Assembly (NCBI GenBank): GCA_002167745.1
Contig: NHCB01000013.1
Coordinates: 1 to 64,000 of the forward strand
From: Betaproteobacteria bacterium TMED22
GTDB taxonomy: Bacteria > Pseudomonadota > Gammaproteobacteria > Burkholderiales > Eutrophovitaceae
Reading direction: 5' to 3'
DNA length: 64,000 bases
Position numbers and translations under genes: made by a program. Of the stretch, positions 35,808-43,889 are shown in pieces (the stretch's first letter is position 1; every line of letters begins with the position of its first letter). The notes below the pieces were generated by a model. The model searched no databases. It saw only the letters and a program-made list of their open reading frames with translations, and was not told the DNA's origin.

Positions 35808-36839
35808 TTATGGAGTAATCTTAATTTTATTCAGGTCACTGTCCGTGCAGCCTATACGACAAGCACATCCAAAACCATCCTCATGAAACATCTCAAGCAC
35901 AGCTTCCTCTGCTGAAGCGGAACAGGTAACGAGTAAACCGCCACTTGTTTGGGGGTCGGTCAACAAATCAAGTTCAAAAGCATTCATCTCATCAAAGCAC
36001 TGCACATATTCCTCACAACTAGACCAATTACGGCTTGAAGCTCCAGTCACAACCCCATCAAGCGCTAAAAGCTGTGCAGTTTTTGAAAATGGGATAGAAG
36101 AGAGCTTAATTTCCGCTCCTACATTAGAACCCAATACGATTTCTTTGAGATGCCCCAAAAGTCCAAATCCAGTGACGTCCGTCATCGCATGTACATCACT
36201 CATTTCTCCTAATCTGGCACCTGTGGTATTTATCTGAGTCGTTAGAGAAATCATTTCTTTATAGCCTGCGTCACTTAACTTTTTTTTATTAAGCGCTGCC
36301 GATAACACCCCGATACCCAAAGGTTTGCCTAGAATAATACTATCCTCCGACTGAGCGTCCGTATTCTTCTTGATCTTATCCGGAGCAACCTTCCCGATAA
36401 CGACCAATCCATAAATTGGCTCAGGACTATCAATCGAATGACCACCAGCAATGGGAACGCTTAAAACCTCACATACAGAACGTCCTCCTTGTAACACGGA
36501 AGAGATCGTCTCAGTTGATAACTGATCAATAGGCATACCAACCACACTAAGTGCAAATAACGGTGTAGCGCCCATCGCATAGACGTCAGAGAAGGCATTG
36601 GTCGCAGCGATTTGCCCAAAAGCAAAAGGATCATCGACAATAGGCGTGAAAAAATCTGTCGTGGCCACTAGTGCTATATCAGCATTTATCTGATAAACCG
36701 CTGCATCATCAGATTGCTCAAACCCAACCAACAAACTACTATCCGCGATTGGCTGAAGGTCCGCTAAGATTTCCTTCAAAAGCTTAGGCGAAATTTTACA
36801 ACCACAACCACCCCCGTGAGCATATTCAGTTAACTTCAA
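35808..36839 (-). CDS. selD: Selenide, water dikinase (selenophosphate synthetase)
   Basis: Makes selenophosphate from selenide and ATP. The 343-residue protein begins with the glycine-rich catalytic loop GGGCGCK. Cys12 and Lys15 correspond to the essential Cys17 and Lys20 of E. coli SelD, so the enzyme is the cysteine form rather than the selenocysteine form. The later DDAAVY metal and nucleotide motif and the DPQTSGGLL motif are present. It is divergent from selU across a 132-base gap, so its visible use is tRNA selenation. No selA, selB or selC is in the window. Confidence 0.95.
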   Translation of the reverse strand: MKLTEYAHGGGCGCKISPKLLKEILADLQPIADSSLLVGFEQSDDAAVYQINADIALVATTDFFTPIVDDPFAFGQIAATNAFSDVYAMGATPLFALSVVGMPIDQLSTETISSVLQGGRSVCEVLSVPIAGGHSIDSPEPIYGLVVIGKVAPDKIKKNTDAQSEDSIILGKPLGIGVLSAALNKKKLSDAGYKEMISLTTQINTTGARLGEMSDVHAMTDVTGFGLLGHLKEIVLGSNVGAEIKLSSIPFSKTAQLLALDGVVTGASSRNWSSCEEYVQCFDEMNAFELDLLTDPQTSGGLLVTCSASAEEAVLEMFHEDGFGCACRIGCTDSDLNKIKITP

Positions 36840-36971
36840 AACTACTCTCCCTTAATATAATCGTGCGACAATAAACCCAAACAATTATCGCAAACACAAA
36901 CTAGCTTTCAATTACCAAACCAGTTTTAATGTCGCAAACATCCAAAATATATCTTCAAAACAAATTGTCTC

Positions 36972-38027
36972 ATGAAGCGTGAGACAGTTAATATGGCTGA
37001 CTTAGGCTTTGACAATGAAATCATAGATGTTCGGTCACAGACTGAGTATGCAACCGACCATATCCCTGGCGCGGTCAATTTGCCAGTATTAAATGATGAG
37101 GAAAGAAAACTGGTTGGTTGGACATATAAACATGAGTCATCATTTAAAGCAAAGCGCATTGGAGCCGCTTTGGTAGCTAAAAATATCGCTAACCATATTG
37201 AATTAAGACTATCGGATAAACCTGAAAATTGGTCACCAATAATCTACTGCTGGAGAGGTGGTAAACGAAGCGGATCCATGTCTCTAGTCTTTCGACAGAT
37301 TGGCTGGCAAGCAAAACAGTTAGCTGGTGGATATAAATCCTTTCGCCGACATGTTATTAAAAACACCGATACATTGGCATCCTCGTTTCACTACGTCGTA
37401 ATCTGCGGTTTAACTGGCACTGCGAAAACTGATTTAATTACTGAAATTAAACGCCACGGAGGTCAGACTTTAGACCTAGAGGGCTTGGCCCAGCACCGAG
37501 GGTCAGTTTTAGGATTTGATCCTAGTGCGATACAACCAACTCAGAAAAAATTTGAAACCGAGATTTGGTATCAATTACAACAACTTGACCCAAAAAAACC
37601 TGTCTTCGTCGAGTCAGAGAGCAAAAAAATCGGTGACCTAAGAATTCCCGAACCACTAATAAATACTTTTCGGCAGGGAAGTTGCATCAACATAACTGCC
37701 GGTATAGGCACGCGATCCGAATACCTCAAAAAAAATTATGCACACTTAATTCAAAAACCATCCGCGCTTGTTACACAGCTTAATAAGCTTAGATCAAAAC
37801 ACGGAAACGGCGGAGTAGATTTTTGGCTTGAACTTATCTCAAGAAATAAGTGGGATGAATTCATCAGAGATCTACTGGAAAAACATTATGATGCTTCTTA
37901 CACAAAATCGATGCAAAAGAACTTTAATACCTTTCTTAAAGCTCCTAGTTATCATTTAAATACGACGTCACATGATGCGTTATCATCATTAGCTGAGTCA
38001 ATACTTTCAAATTACTCTACATTATAA
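36972..38027 (+). CDS. selU: tRNA 2-selenouridine synthase
   Basis: Replaces sulfur by selenium at the wobble 2-thiouridine of tRNAs for Lys, Glu and Gln, using selenophosphate. The 351-residue protein has an N-terminal rhodanese domain with catalytic Cys93 in YCWRGGKRSGSM, and a C-terminal P-loop domain with GLTGTAKT (146-153). Ala151 takes the place of the glycine of a classic GxxxxGKT loop. The length is close to that of E. coli SelU (MnmH/YbbB). Its neighbour selD supplies the substrate. Start ATG 36972 fits. A later ATG at 36993 would remove only seven residues. Confidence 0.93.
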   Translation: MKRETVNMADLGFDNEIIDVRSQTEYATDHIPGAVNLPVLNDEERKLVGWTYKHESSFKAKRIGAALVAKNIANHIELRLSDKPENWSPIIYCWRGGKRSGSMSLVFRQIGWQAKQLAGGYKSFRRHVIKNTDTLASSFHYVVICGLTGTAKTDLITEIKRHGGQTLDLEGLAQHRGSVLGFDPSAIQPTQKKFETEIWYQLQQLDPKKPVFVESESKKIGDLRIPEPLINTFRQGSCINITAGIGTRSEYLKKNYAHLIQKPSALVTQLNKLRSKHGNGGVDFWLELISRNKWDEFIRDLLEKHYDASYTKSMQKNFNTFLKAPSYHLNTTSHDALSSLAESILSNYSTL

Positions 38028-38051
38028 AACATCAGACTTTTTAGGAAAAAT

Positions 38052-38510
38052 ATGAACTCTACGATTACCGGACTAGCGGTCCCTAACTTTTCAGCACCGA
38101 TGACCTCAGGAAAAATATTCAAACTTTCGGATTATGAGGGAAAGCATGTTGTTCTTTATTTTTATCCGAAAGATAGCACTCCAGGATGCACTAATGAAAG
38201 CATTCAATTTAACGAACTGTTGAAGTCCTTTTCACAGAAGAAATGCTTGGTGTTCGGTATATCTCGAGATAGCCTAAAGTCTCACGAAAATTTTAGATCA
38301 AAGCATGGATTTTCGTTCGATTTAATTTCTGACAGCGATGAAGCAGTGTGTCAGATGTTTGATGTGATTAAAATGAAGAATATGTATGGCAAGCAAGTTA
38401 GAGGCATCGAGCGCAGCACATTCCTAATTGGCCCGAACGGTGTTCTAAAACAAGAGTGGAGAAAAGTCTCCGTATCCGGCCATGCAAAGGAAGTTTTAGA
38501 CAGTATTTAA
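38052..38510 (+). CDS. Bcp/PrxQ-type thiol peroxidase
   Basis: A 152-residue peroxiredoxin that reduces hydroperoxides in the cytoplasm. The fold signature FYPKDSTPGCT holds the peroxidatic Cys46. The resolving cysteine found five residues later in many PrxQ proteins is absent: residue 51 is Ile. Other cysteines occur at Cys65 and in DEAVCQMF, so it may work as a 1-Cys enzyme or use a different partner. It is 24 bases after selU in the same direction and is probably on the same transcript. Confidence 0.88.
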   Translation: MNSTITGLAVPNFSAPMTSGKIFKLSDYEGKHVVLYFYPKDSTPGCTNESIQFNELLKSFSQKKCLVFGISRDSLKSHENFRSKHGFSFDLISDSDEAVCQMFDVIKMKNMYGKQVRGIERSTFLIGPNGVLKQEWRKVSVSGHAKEVLDSI

Positions 38511-38543
38511 TAAAACATTAAAGACACTATTCCAATGAGGTAC

Positions 38544-39908
38544 TTAATACTGATTTGGATTCGCGAAATTAGAGAATTGGGTATGCTTCCCATTCCAGGT
38601 CAACATAACAGTACCCGTAGGTCCATTTCGTTGTTTGCCAATAATAACTTCGGCCTTATTCTTATCTAATGTGTCTGGATTGTAGACCTCGTCACGATAG
38701 ATAAAAAGAATGGTATCCGCGTCCTGCTCTATAGCGCCTGACTCCCGCAGGTCAGACATAACAGGACGTTTATTAGGCCTCTGTTCCAAAGAGCGGTTTA
38801 GCTGCGACAAAGCTACTACTGGAACATTTAACTCTTTTGCTAAACCCTTCAAAGAACGAGACATTTCTGAAATTTCTGTTGCTCGATTTTCACCTTGACT
38901 ACTAGCAGACATCAATTGGAGATAATCGATAACAATAAGACCCAATTGACCGTATTGCCTGTGTAAACGACGAGCCCTTGCACGTAGCTCAAGTGAGTTC
39001 AATCCAGGGGTTTCATCAATGTGAATTGGCGCCTCACTGAGCCGTCCAACAGCGTTAGTTAATTTTCGCCAATCATCCTCAGCCAGTTGTCCGGTTCGTA
39101 AATCATGGGCATTGATCTTACCGAGGGAACTAAGCAAACGCATGGCGAGCTGTCCGGCACCCATTTCCATCGAAAACAATCCAATAGGTAGTCCCGCGGT
39201 AAGCGACACGTGTTCAGCAATGTTAAGCGCCAAGGCCGTCTTACCCATCGATGGACGACCAGCCACAATAACTAGGTCGCCTGCTTGGAATCCTGAAGTC
39301 ATTCTGTCAAGATCAACAAAACCAGTTGGTACTCCAGTTACATCAGAGGGATTATCCCTGTTGTACAACATATCGATACGTTCTACTACCTGAGTCAATA
39401 TAGGCTGTATGTCTTGGAAACCCTGTTTTGTTCTTGCGCCCTCCTCCGAGATCGAGAATATTTTTGACTCTGCCTCGTCCAACAATTGAACCGCCTCCTG
39501 ACCCATAGGGTTATAAGCAGTATCTGAGATAGCGGCAGCGGTATCTGCTAACTTTCTCAGGATTGAGCGCTCTCTTACGATCTCTGCATATCGTCTTATG
39601 TTGGCCACCGAGGGCGTGTTTTGCGCCAGCGCGCCCAAATAAGACAGACCGCCGACTTGCTCCAGCTCTTTTGTACTCTCCAGACTTTCAGCCACCGTAA
39701 TGGCGTCTGCAGGTTTATTAGACCCTATGAGACGGGTAATATGCTGATATATGATCTTATGGTCTGGTCGATAAAGGTCTGACTCGTTCATAAAGTCAGC
39801 CACTCGATCCCAGGCAGTATTATCCAATAACAACCCACCCAACACTGACTGCTCAGCCTCAACTGAGTGTGGTGGAACTTTTAAGGCTAATACTTCCTGG
39901 TCAGACAT
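38544..39908 (-). CDS. dnaB: Replicative DNA helicase DnaB
   Basis: Hexameric 5'-3' helicase of the replisome. The 454-residue protein has the N-terminal DnaB domain (about 12-115), a linker, and a RecA-like core with Walker A GRPSMGKT (217-224), Walker B ending in LIVIDYLQLM and the later SQLNRSLEQR motif. No intein is present and the length is normal. It follows the ribosomal rplI operon on the same strand, as in many proteobacteria, but is separated from it by a strong terminator. Confidence 0.97.
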   Translation of the reverse strand: MSDQEVLALKVPPHSVEAEQSVLGGLLLDNTAWDRVADFMNESDLYRPDHKIIYQHITRLIGSNKPADAITVAESLESTKELEQVGGLSYLGALAQNTPSVANIRRYAEIVRERSILRKLADTAAAISDTAYNPMGQEAVQLLDEAESKIFSISEEGARTKQGFQDIQPILTQVVERIDMLYNRDNPSDVTGVPTGFVDLDRMTSGFQAGDLVIVAGRPSMGKTALALNIAEHVSLTAGLPIGLFSMEMGAGQLAMRLLSSLGKINAHDLRTGQLAEDDWRKLTNAVGRLSEAPIHIDETPGLNSLELRARARRLHRQYGQLGLIVIDYLQLMSASSQGENRATEISEMSRSLKGLAKELNVPVVALSQLNRSLEQRPNKRPVMSDLRESGAIEQDADTILFIYRDEVYNPDTLDKNKAEVIIGKQRNGPTGTVMLTWNGKHTQFSNFANPNQY

Positions 39909-40020
39909 AGATTCATTACGATTATTTCAGGTTGGCTCATCTTACAAATCAGAGCATAGCACTTCCACTTGTGTTGGCGCGAGTTCTTACTCCAAAGGCT
40001 AAATATATCTTCTTACTCTC

Positions 40021-40053
40021 AAAAAAAAACCACGTCCAAAAAACGTGGTTTTT
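40021..40053 (-). terminator. Rho-independent terminator after rplI
   Basis: An 11-base-pair stem (40025-40035 with 40043-40053) with a seven-base loop is followed on the minus strand by a run of T, from the A run at 40021-40029. It lies about 20 bases after the rplI stop and separates the rpsF-priB-rpsR-rplI transcript from dnaB. Confidence 0.88.
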
Positions 40054-40071
40054 CCAAACTAACAATGAAGT

Positions 40072-40521
40072 TTATTGCTCCGGTGTCACGGTCACTGTGA
40101 TTGTTGCTACAACATCAGCGTGCAAACTGACCGCAATTGAAGATTCGCCAATTTGCTTAAGAGGACCCGTAGGCATTTGAATTTGATTTTTGTTAATTTC
40201 ATACCCCTTTGCATTTAACTTATCTGCAATATCATAATGAGTCACTGAACCAAATAGGCGACCGTCCACTCCAGCCTTTTGAGCTATATCAATAGACACA
40301 CCGTCAATTTTTTCAAATTTGCCCTGCGCATCAGACAGTATTTTAGACTGTTGAGCTTCAAGCTCAGCTCGTTTTTGCTCAAATTCAGCGAGATTTTCTT
40401 TAGTAGCTCTTTGTGCTTTTCCCTGAGGAATTAGATAATTACGTGCGTATCCCTCCTTTACCTTAACGAGATCGCCTAAACGGCCGAGATTTACGACTTG
40501 CTCTAAGAGAATAATTTCCAT
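40072..40521 (-). CDS. rplI: 50S ribosomal protein L9
   Basis: Large-subunit protein with two globular domains joined by a long helix. The 149-residue sequence starts with the signature [19 protein letters not shown] and continues with [16 protein letters not shown], both diagnostic of L9. The C-terminal domain begins around residue 75. It is the last gene of the rpsF-priB-rpsR-rplI operon, 19 bases after rpsR. Confidence 0.97.
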   Translation of the reverse strand: MEIILLEQVVNLGRLGDLVKVKEGYARNYLIPQGKAQRATKENLAEFEQKRAELEAQQSKILSDAQGKFEKIDGVSIDIAQKAGVDGRLFGSVTHYDIADKLNAKGYEINKNQIQMPTGPLKQIGESSIAVSLHADVVATITVTVTPEQ

Positions 40522-40540
40522 TGGTCTAGTCCGTCAAAAA

Positions 40541-40801
40541 TTAATGGGCGTCTGAGTACGGCAAAAGTGCGAGAAACCTTGCTCTCTTGATCGCAACAGA
40601 CAGTTGGCGTTGGAAACGAGAACGAGTTCCCGTTATTCGCGCTGGAATGATTTTTCCATTCTCAGAAATAAAATCTTTCAAAATGTCCGTGTTTTTATAG
40701 TCAACCCACTCTATTTTTTCAGCCGTAAAACGACAAAACTTACGTCGTTTGAATAAAGGCCGACTGGGTTTACGTTTATCATTCTTTTTTCTAAATGCCA
40801 T
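40541..40801 (-). CDS. rpsR: 30S ribosomal protein S18
   Basis: Small-subunit protein that pairs with S6 on the central domain of 16S rRNA. The 86-residue chain has the basic N-terminus ([19 protein letters not shown]) and the S18 core with FCRFTAE, IDYKN-like [10 protein letters not shown] and [14 protein letters not shown] start it at ATG 40801, preceded by a GGAG ribosome site; an upstream ATG at 40813 would add four residues that the family lacks. It lies between priB and rplI. Confidence 0.96.
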   Translation of the reverse strand: MAFRKKNDKRKPSRPLFKRRKFCRFTAEKIEWVDYKNTDILKDFISENGKIIPARITGTRSRFQRQLSVAIKRARFLALLPYSDAH

Positions 40802-40824
40802 TACAATCTCCAATATCTCAATAA

Positions 40825-41121
40825 TTAATTATTGTTAAACCCTTGCACATTGAATATAGGCCATTTTGATCGAGATCCCTTGTTCATTAAAAATCCAAAA
40901 AGGAATAATTGCTGTCCAACACTAAATCGATCTAATTCAACTGCCTTATCTCCAAATGCCACACAATCGAGGTTCAACGTAACCCGTCTCCGATTCTGTT
41001 CTTCCGTCTGTTCACTGTTATGCTCTACCGAAAATTTCAAAATAGGAATACCAGACGGCGAATAACGCAAAACCTCTATAACAGAAATAGTCGCGAATAA
41101 TTTGACGCTATTCGTCGACAC
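40825..41121 (-). CDS. priB: Primosomal replication protein N (PriB)
   Basis: Single-stranded-DNA-binding OB-fold protein that helps PriA restart replication. The 98-residue sequence has the expected beta-barrel pattern, with [17 protein letters not shown], the [16 protein letters not shown] strand pair and a closing FNVQGF. The start is GTG at 41121, 10 bases after the rpsF stop. The place between rpsF and rpsR is the classical position of priB in beta- and gammaproteobacteria. Sequence likeness to E. coli PriB is modest, so context carries part of the weight. Confidence 0.88.
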   Translation of the reverse strand: MSTNSVKLFATISVIEVLRYSPSGIPILKFSVEHNSEQTEEQNRRRVTLNLDCVAFGDKAVELDRFSVGQQLFLFGFLMNKGSRSKWPIFNVQGFNNN

Positions 41122-41131
41122 AAAAATTTTC

Positions 41132-41593
41132 CTACACTTCTTCTTTGGCCTCTTCAGCCGGCTTTACTTTTAATTCCTCTGGTTCTTTTGCTGCTTCAAC
41201 CGTGTCTGGTTTTGGAGCTGCCGTTGACTTATCCTCAGGAGCAGCAGCTGGACGTCCGACAATCTGCTTTGCTTTCTCGTCTTTCATCATAAAAGAAGAG
41301 TCTGTGACAGCGGCTTTCATCGATACCGTTAAGTGCCGAAGTACCGCGTCATTAAATTTGAACCCCAATTCAAGCTCTTTGAGAACTTCCTGATCACATT
41401 CCACATTCATAAGCACATAGTGTGCTTTGTGTATTTTTTGGATAGGATATGCGAGTTGTCTGCGTCCCCAATCTTCTAAGCGGTGGACAACCCCCTGGCC
41501 GGCGGTCACTTGATTGCGATATCGCTCGATCATGGCAGGAACCTGTTCGCTTTGATCAGGATGAACAATGAATACTATCTCGTAATGCCGCAT
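41132..41593 (-). CDS. rpsF: 30S ribosomal protein S6
   Basis: Small-subunit protein that binds 16S rRNA as a complex with S18. I start it at ATG 41593 ([17 protein letters not shown]), 9 bases after an AAGGAG ribosome site. A frame that opens 129 bases upstream would instead cover the leader hairpins. The chain is 153 residues: the S6 fold occupies about 1-95, then a low-complexity Ala/Glu/Lys/Pro tail runs to the end. The tail makes it longer than the 100-135 residues typical of many species. It is the first gene of the rpsF-priB-rpsR-rplI operon. Confidence 0.95.
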   Translation of the reverse strand: MRHYEIVFIVHPDQSEQVPAMIERYRNQVTAGQGVVHRLEDWGRRQLAYPIQKIHKAHYVLMNVECDQEVLKELELGFKFNDAVLRHLTVSMKAAVTDSSFMMKDEKAKQIVGRPAAAPEDKSTAAPKPDTVEAAKEPEELKVKPAEEAKEEV

Positions 41594-41644
41594 TACTTTT
41601 TTCTCCTTATGGGTTGAAAAATGCTTTCTAAAAGCATCTTGAAA

Positions 41645-41673
41645 GCTCTCTAAAAATGCGGTTTTAGTAGAGC
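41645..41673 (-). promoter_or_regulatory. rpsF leader hairpin, candidate S6:S18 autoregulatory site
   Basis: On the minus strand GCTCTACTAAAA, loop CCGCAT and TTTTAGAGAGC form an 11-base-pair stem with one bulged base. The hairpin begins just after the predicted transcription start and exposes CCG in the loop. A second small hairpin (ATGCTTT/AAAGCAT, 41621-41637) lies between it and the ribosome site. Leaders of rpsF operons in many bacteria bind the S6:S18 complex through a structured element with an exposed CCG. That this is such a site is inference. Confidence 0.5.
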
Positions 41674-41684
41674 AAGGGCTGAGA

Positions 41685-41713
41685 AGTATACCCTCTTTTA
41701 CAGACTCACACAA
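41685..41713 (-). promoter_or_regulatory. Candidate promoter of the rpsF operon
   Basis: The minus strand has TTGTGT (41713-41708), a 17-base spacer and TATACT (41690-41685). The predicted start near 41678 leaves a leader of about 85 bases that opens with the stable hairpin. It is a consensus match by eye only. Confidence 0.5.
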
Positions 41714-41932
41714 ACTGTGCACAATAACTATATTACATTCAAGAACAATACCTTACCTGCAGTAGATAAAATAAAGCTAGCTCCGTTATAGTCCGAGATT
41801 GCTCTCTAACCAGATCCGAAAATAATTACTGGTGCCGCTCTAGAATGTAATTGCTCATAAATTGTTATAGTCCCGAGCGGTTAACTAAATCAACACCGAT
41901 GTCTATTCGATTAGGAAAACATCTTAAATGTA

Positions 41933-43456
41933 ATGACCACTAAGGCATCAGAACCAGATTCCAGTACCCTACCGGCACGACGCTGGCTTTTGCTAATCAA
42001 TGTACAAATTGTAACGTTGATGTATGGGATTGCGATTACCTCTGCAACCATTGTGCTGCCTCACATTCAAGGAGCATTATCTGTTAATCAAGACCAAGCC
42101 TCCTGGACAATGACTCTTTTTCTCGTCGGCTCAGCGGTGACAATGCCAATTACCGGATGGCTTGCGGGATGGTTAGGATGGCGTCGTCTTATGGTCGGCA
42201 CCTTAATTGGATTCACCCTCTCAACCATTGCTTGTGGACTCGCCACAAATCTAGAAACATTGTTATTGGCGAGAACCATTCAAGGTGTTTTCGCTGCACC
42301 ATTGATGCCCTTAGGACAAGGAATGCTTCTGGCGACATTCCCCAAAAGACAGCATGCAATGGCGCTTATGCTGTGGGGCATCGGCGGAACGATGGGTCCG
42401 GTACTTGGGCCCATACTCGGTGGATTGGTTGGTGAAGCACTAGGGTGGAGATGGACTTTTCTATTTCTTGCGCCGATTTCAATGCTGTCAATATTAATAG
42501 CTATTTTCGCACTAGGTGATCAACAAAGAGGCACCTCTGGGAAACTCGGATGGATGGGATTCTTGAGCCTAGCTATCGCGATTGGTTCTGCTCAACTATT
42601 ACTCGACAGGGGTCATAGACTAGATTGGCTTGAGTCGTTTGAAATCTCAGCCGAACTGTTTATCTGCCTTTTAGCAATACTATTTTTTATTGGAAGTACG
42701 CTTTATTCGCGAACACCTCTATTCGAACGAACTATTTTCTCCAATTGGAATTTCACACTTGGACTCTTAACGATGCTTCTAATGGGAGCACTAAGTTTCA
42801 CGCCAATCACGCTATTTCCTATGCTTCTTCAAGACTTACGCGGGTATCCAGATGCCGCAGCCGGCATTCTCTTATCAGCTCGTGGTTTTGGTAACTTAGC
42901 CAGTTTTTTTATTGTAGTTCACTTCACAAAATTCAATGCAAAACTAGCATTGATAACGGGCATGGCTCTTCAAATTTGGGCAGGCTGGGCGATGTCAAAC
43001 TTAAACATCAATATGACGGAATACGACGTATTTTGGACAAACTTTGTTCAAGGGTTTGGTTTTGGTTTAGCTTACACACCAATGACTGTATTAGCCTTTG
43101 CTACGCTATCAACAAAATTAGCCGTTCAAGGCTCGGCGTTGTTTAACATGATGCGTAATTTCGGCAGCAGTCTATTCTTATCACTGAGCGTATTGATTTT
43201 ATTAAGATCTGCGGCTGAGAATTATTCTGGTCTCAGCCAGATCATTAATCCGATGAACCCTATTCTCTCTAGTCCAGATACTGTTTCACAGTGGAATGTA
43301 ATTTCAGTGGAATCAATCGCTAAGATAAGTGAAGAGATCACCATTCAATCATTGATGGGAGGATATCTAAATGCTTTTCAACTCTTCACTTGGGTAGCAG
43401 TGTCAGCACTTGTTTTGAGTTGCCTATATCGATCGAACCGAACACCACAAAGATAA
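41933..43456 (+). CDS. DHA2-family MFS multidrug efflux transporter
   Basis: A 507-residue inner-membrane drug:proton antiporter of the EmrB type, with about 14 helices. Visible features are motif C-like ATIVLPHIQGALSVNQDQASW on helix 1-2, motif A as GWLAGWLGWRRLMVG, and the GGTMGPVLGPILGG stretch on helix 5, a family hallmark. No EmrA-type membrane fusion partner is adjacent, so any tripartite arrangement is unproven. It stands alone, divergent from the rpsF operon. The substrate cannot be told. Confidence 0.88.
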   Translation: MTTKASEPDSSTLPARRWLLLINVQIVTLMYGIAITSATIVLPHIQGALSVNQDQASWTMTLFLVGSAVTMPITGWLAGWLGWRRLMVGTLIGFTLSTIACGLATNLETLLLARTIQGVFAAPLMPLGQGMLLATFPKRQHAMALMLWGIGGTMGPVLGPILGGLVGEALGWRWTFLFLAPISMLSILIAIFALGDQQRGTSGKLGWMGFLSLAIAIGSAQLLLDRGHRLDWLESFEISAELFICLLAILFFIGSTLYSRTPLFERTIFSNWNFTLGLLTMLLMGALSFTPITLFPMLLQDLRGYPDAAAGILLSARGFGNLASFFIVVHFTKFNAKLALITGMALQIWAGWAMSNLNINMTEYDVFWTNFVQGFGFGLAYTPMTVLAFATLSTKLAVQGSALFNMMRNFGSSLFLSLSVLILLRSAAENYSGLSQIINPMNPILSSPDTVSQWNVISVESIAKISEEITIQSLMGGYLNAFQLFTWVAVSALVLSCLYRSNRTPQR

Positions 43457-43506
43457 TTGATTGCTACGAAATCAAGAAAGATCTCTCGTATCAAGCTCCA
43501 AACCAT

Positions 43507-43860
43507 TCAGGACGAATAATTATCATTTCTTAACTTAAAAACCAGCACTAGGTTAGCGCTAAATAAGCATAGCGATAGCAGAAAATGCCATCGTACCCAG
43601 AAAATTAATGAATCAATCCCCTCATTAATAATTGTAGTTTGATCAGCCAAGTGTTCATAAAGCAGAAGTGCCATATCCTTCAGTCCACTTTGATCATTAG
43701 ACGTTTGAATTACATTCAAAACGACTTCAGGAGGTTGGGACAATACCTCCCAACGTGGAAAAACAACCACGTCAAGATAAATTACTCCTAAGAAAAAAAT
43801 AAGATATGCCAGAACAGACAGTCCGTTTACCCACAACAAAATCTGTATCAGCTTACGCAA
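43507..43860 (-). CDS. Hypothetical two-helix membrane protein downstream of prpE
   Basis: A 117-residue protein of unknown family. It has a hydrophobic N-terminal helix (about 5-32), a soluble region of about 50 residues and a second helix (about 86-108), followed by a short polar tail. It starts 29 bases after the prpE stop in the same direction, so it is probably co-transcribed with acuI and prpE. No motif suggests a function. Confidence 0.55.
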   Translation of the reverse strand: MRKLIQILLWVNGLSVLAYLIFFLGVIYLDVVVFPRWEVLSQPPEVVLNVIQTSNDQSGLKDMALLLYEHLADQTTIINEGIDSLIFWVRWHFLLSLCLFSANLVLVFKLRNDNYSS

Positions 43861-43889
43861 CGTAAATAATCTCTTTTTTTGAAAAAACT

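Larger units (their letters stand above)
41594..41932. other. Divergent control region of rpsF and the MFS gene
   Basis: No credible gene lies in these 339 bases. The rpsF half contains the candidate promoter and leader hairpins listed separately. The MFS half contains an imperfect direct repeat, GTTATAGTCCGAG at 41785-41797 and GTTATAGTCCCGAG at 41864-41877, which might be regulator-binding sites for the efflux gene. Confidence 0.55.

Noticed and set aside
35808-36839. SelD as a possible selenoprotein.
   Set aside because: The catalytic position is an ordinary cysteine codon and there is no in-frame UGA.
41594-41722. A longer rpsF starting 129 bases upstream.
   Set aside because: The extra 43 residues have no S6 likeness and would cover the leader hairpins and the AAGGAG ribosome site of the ATG at 41593.
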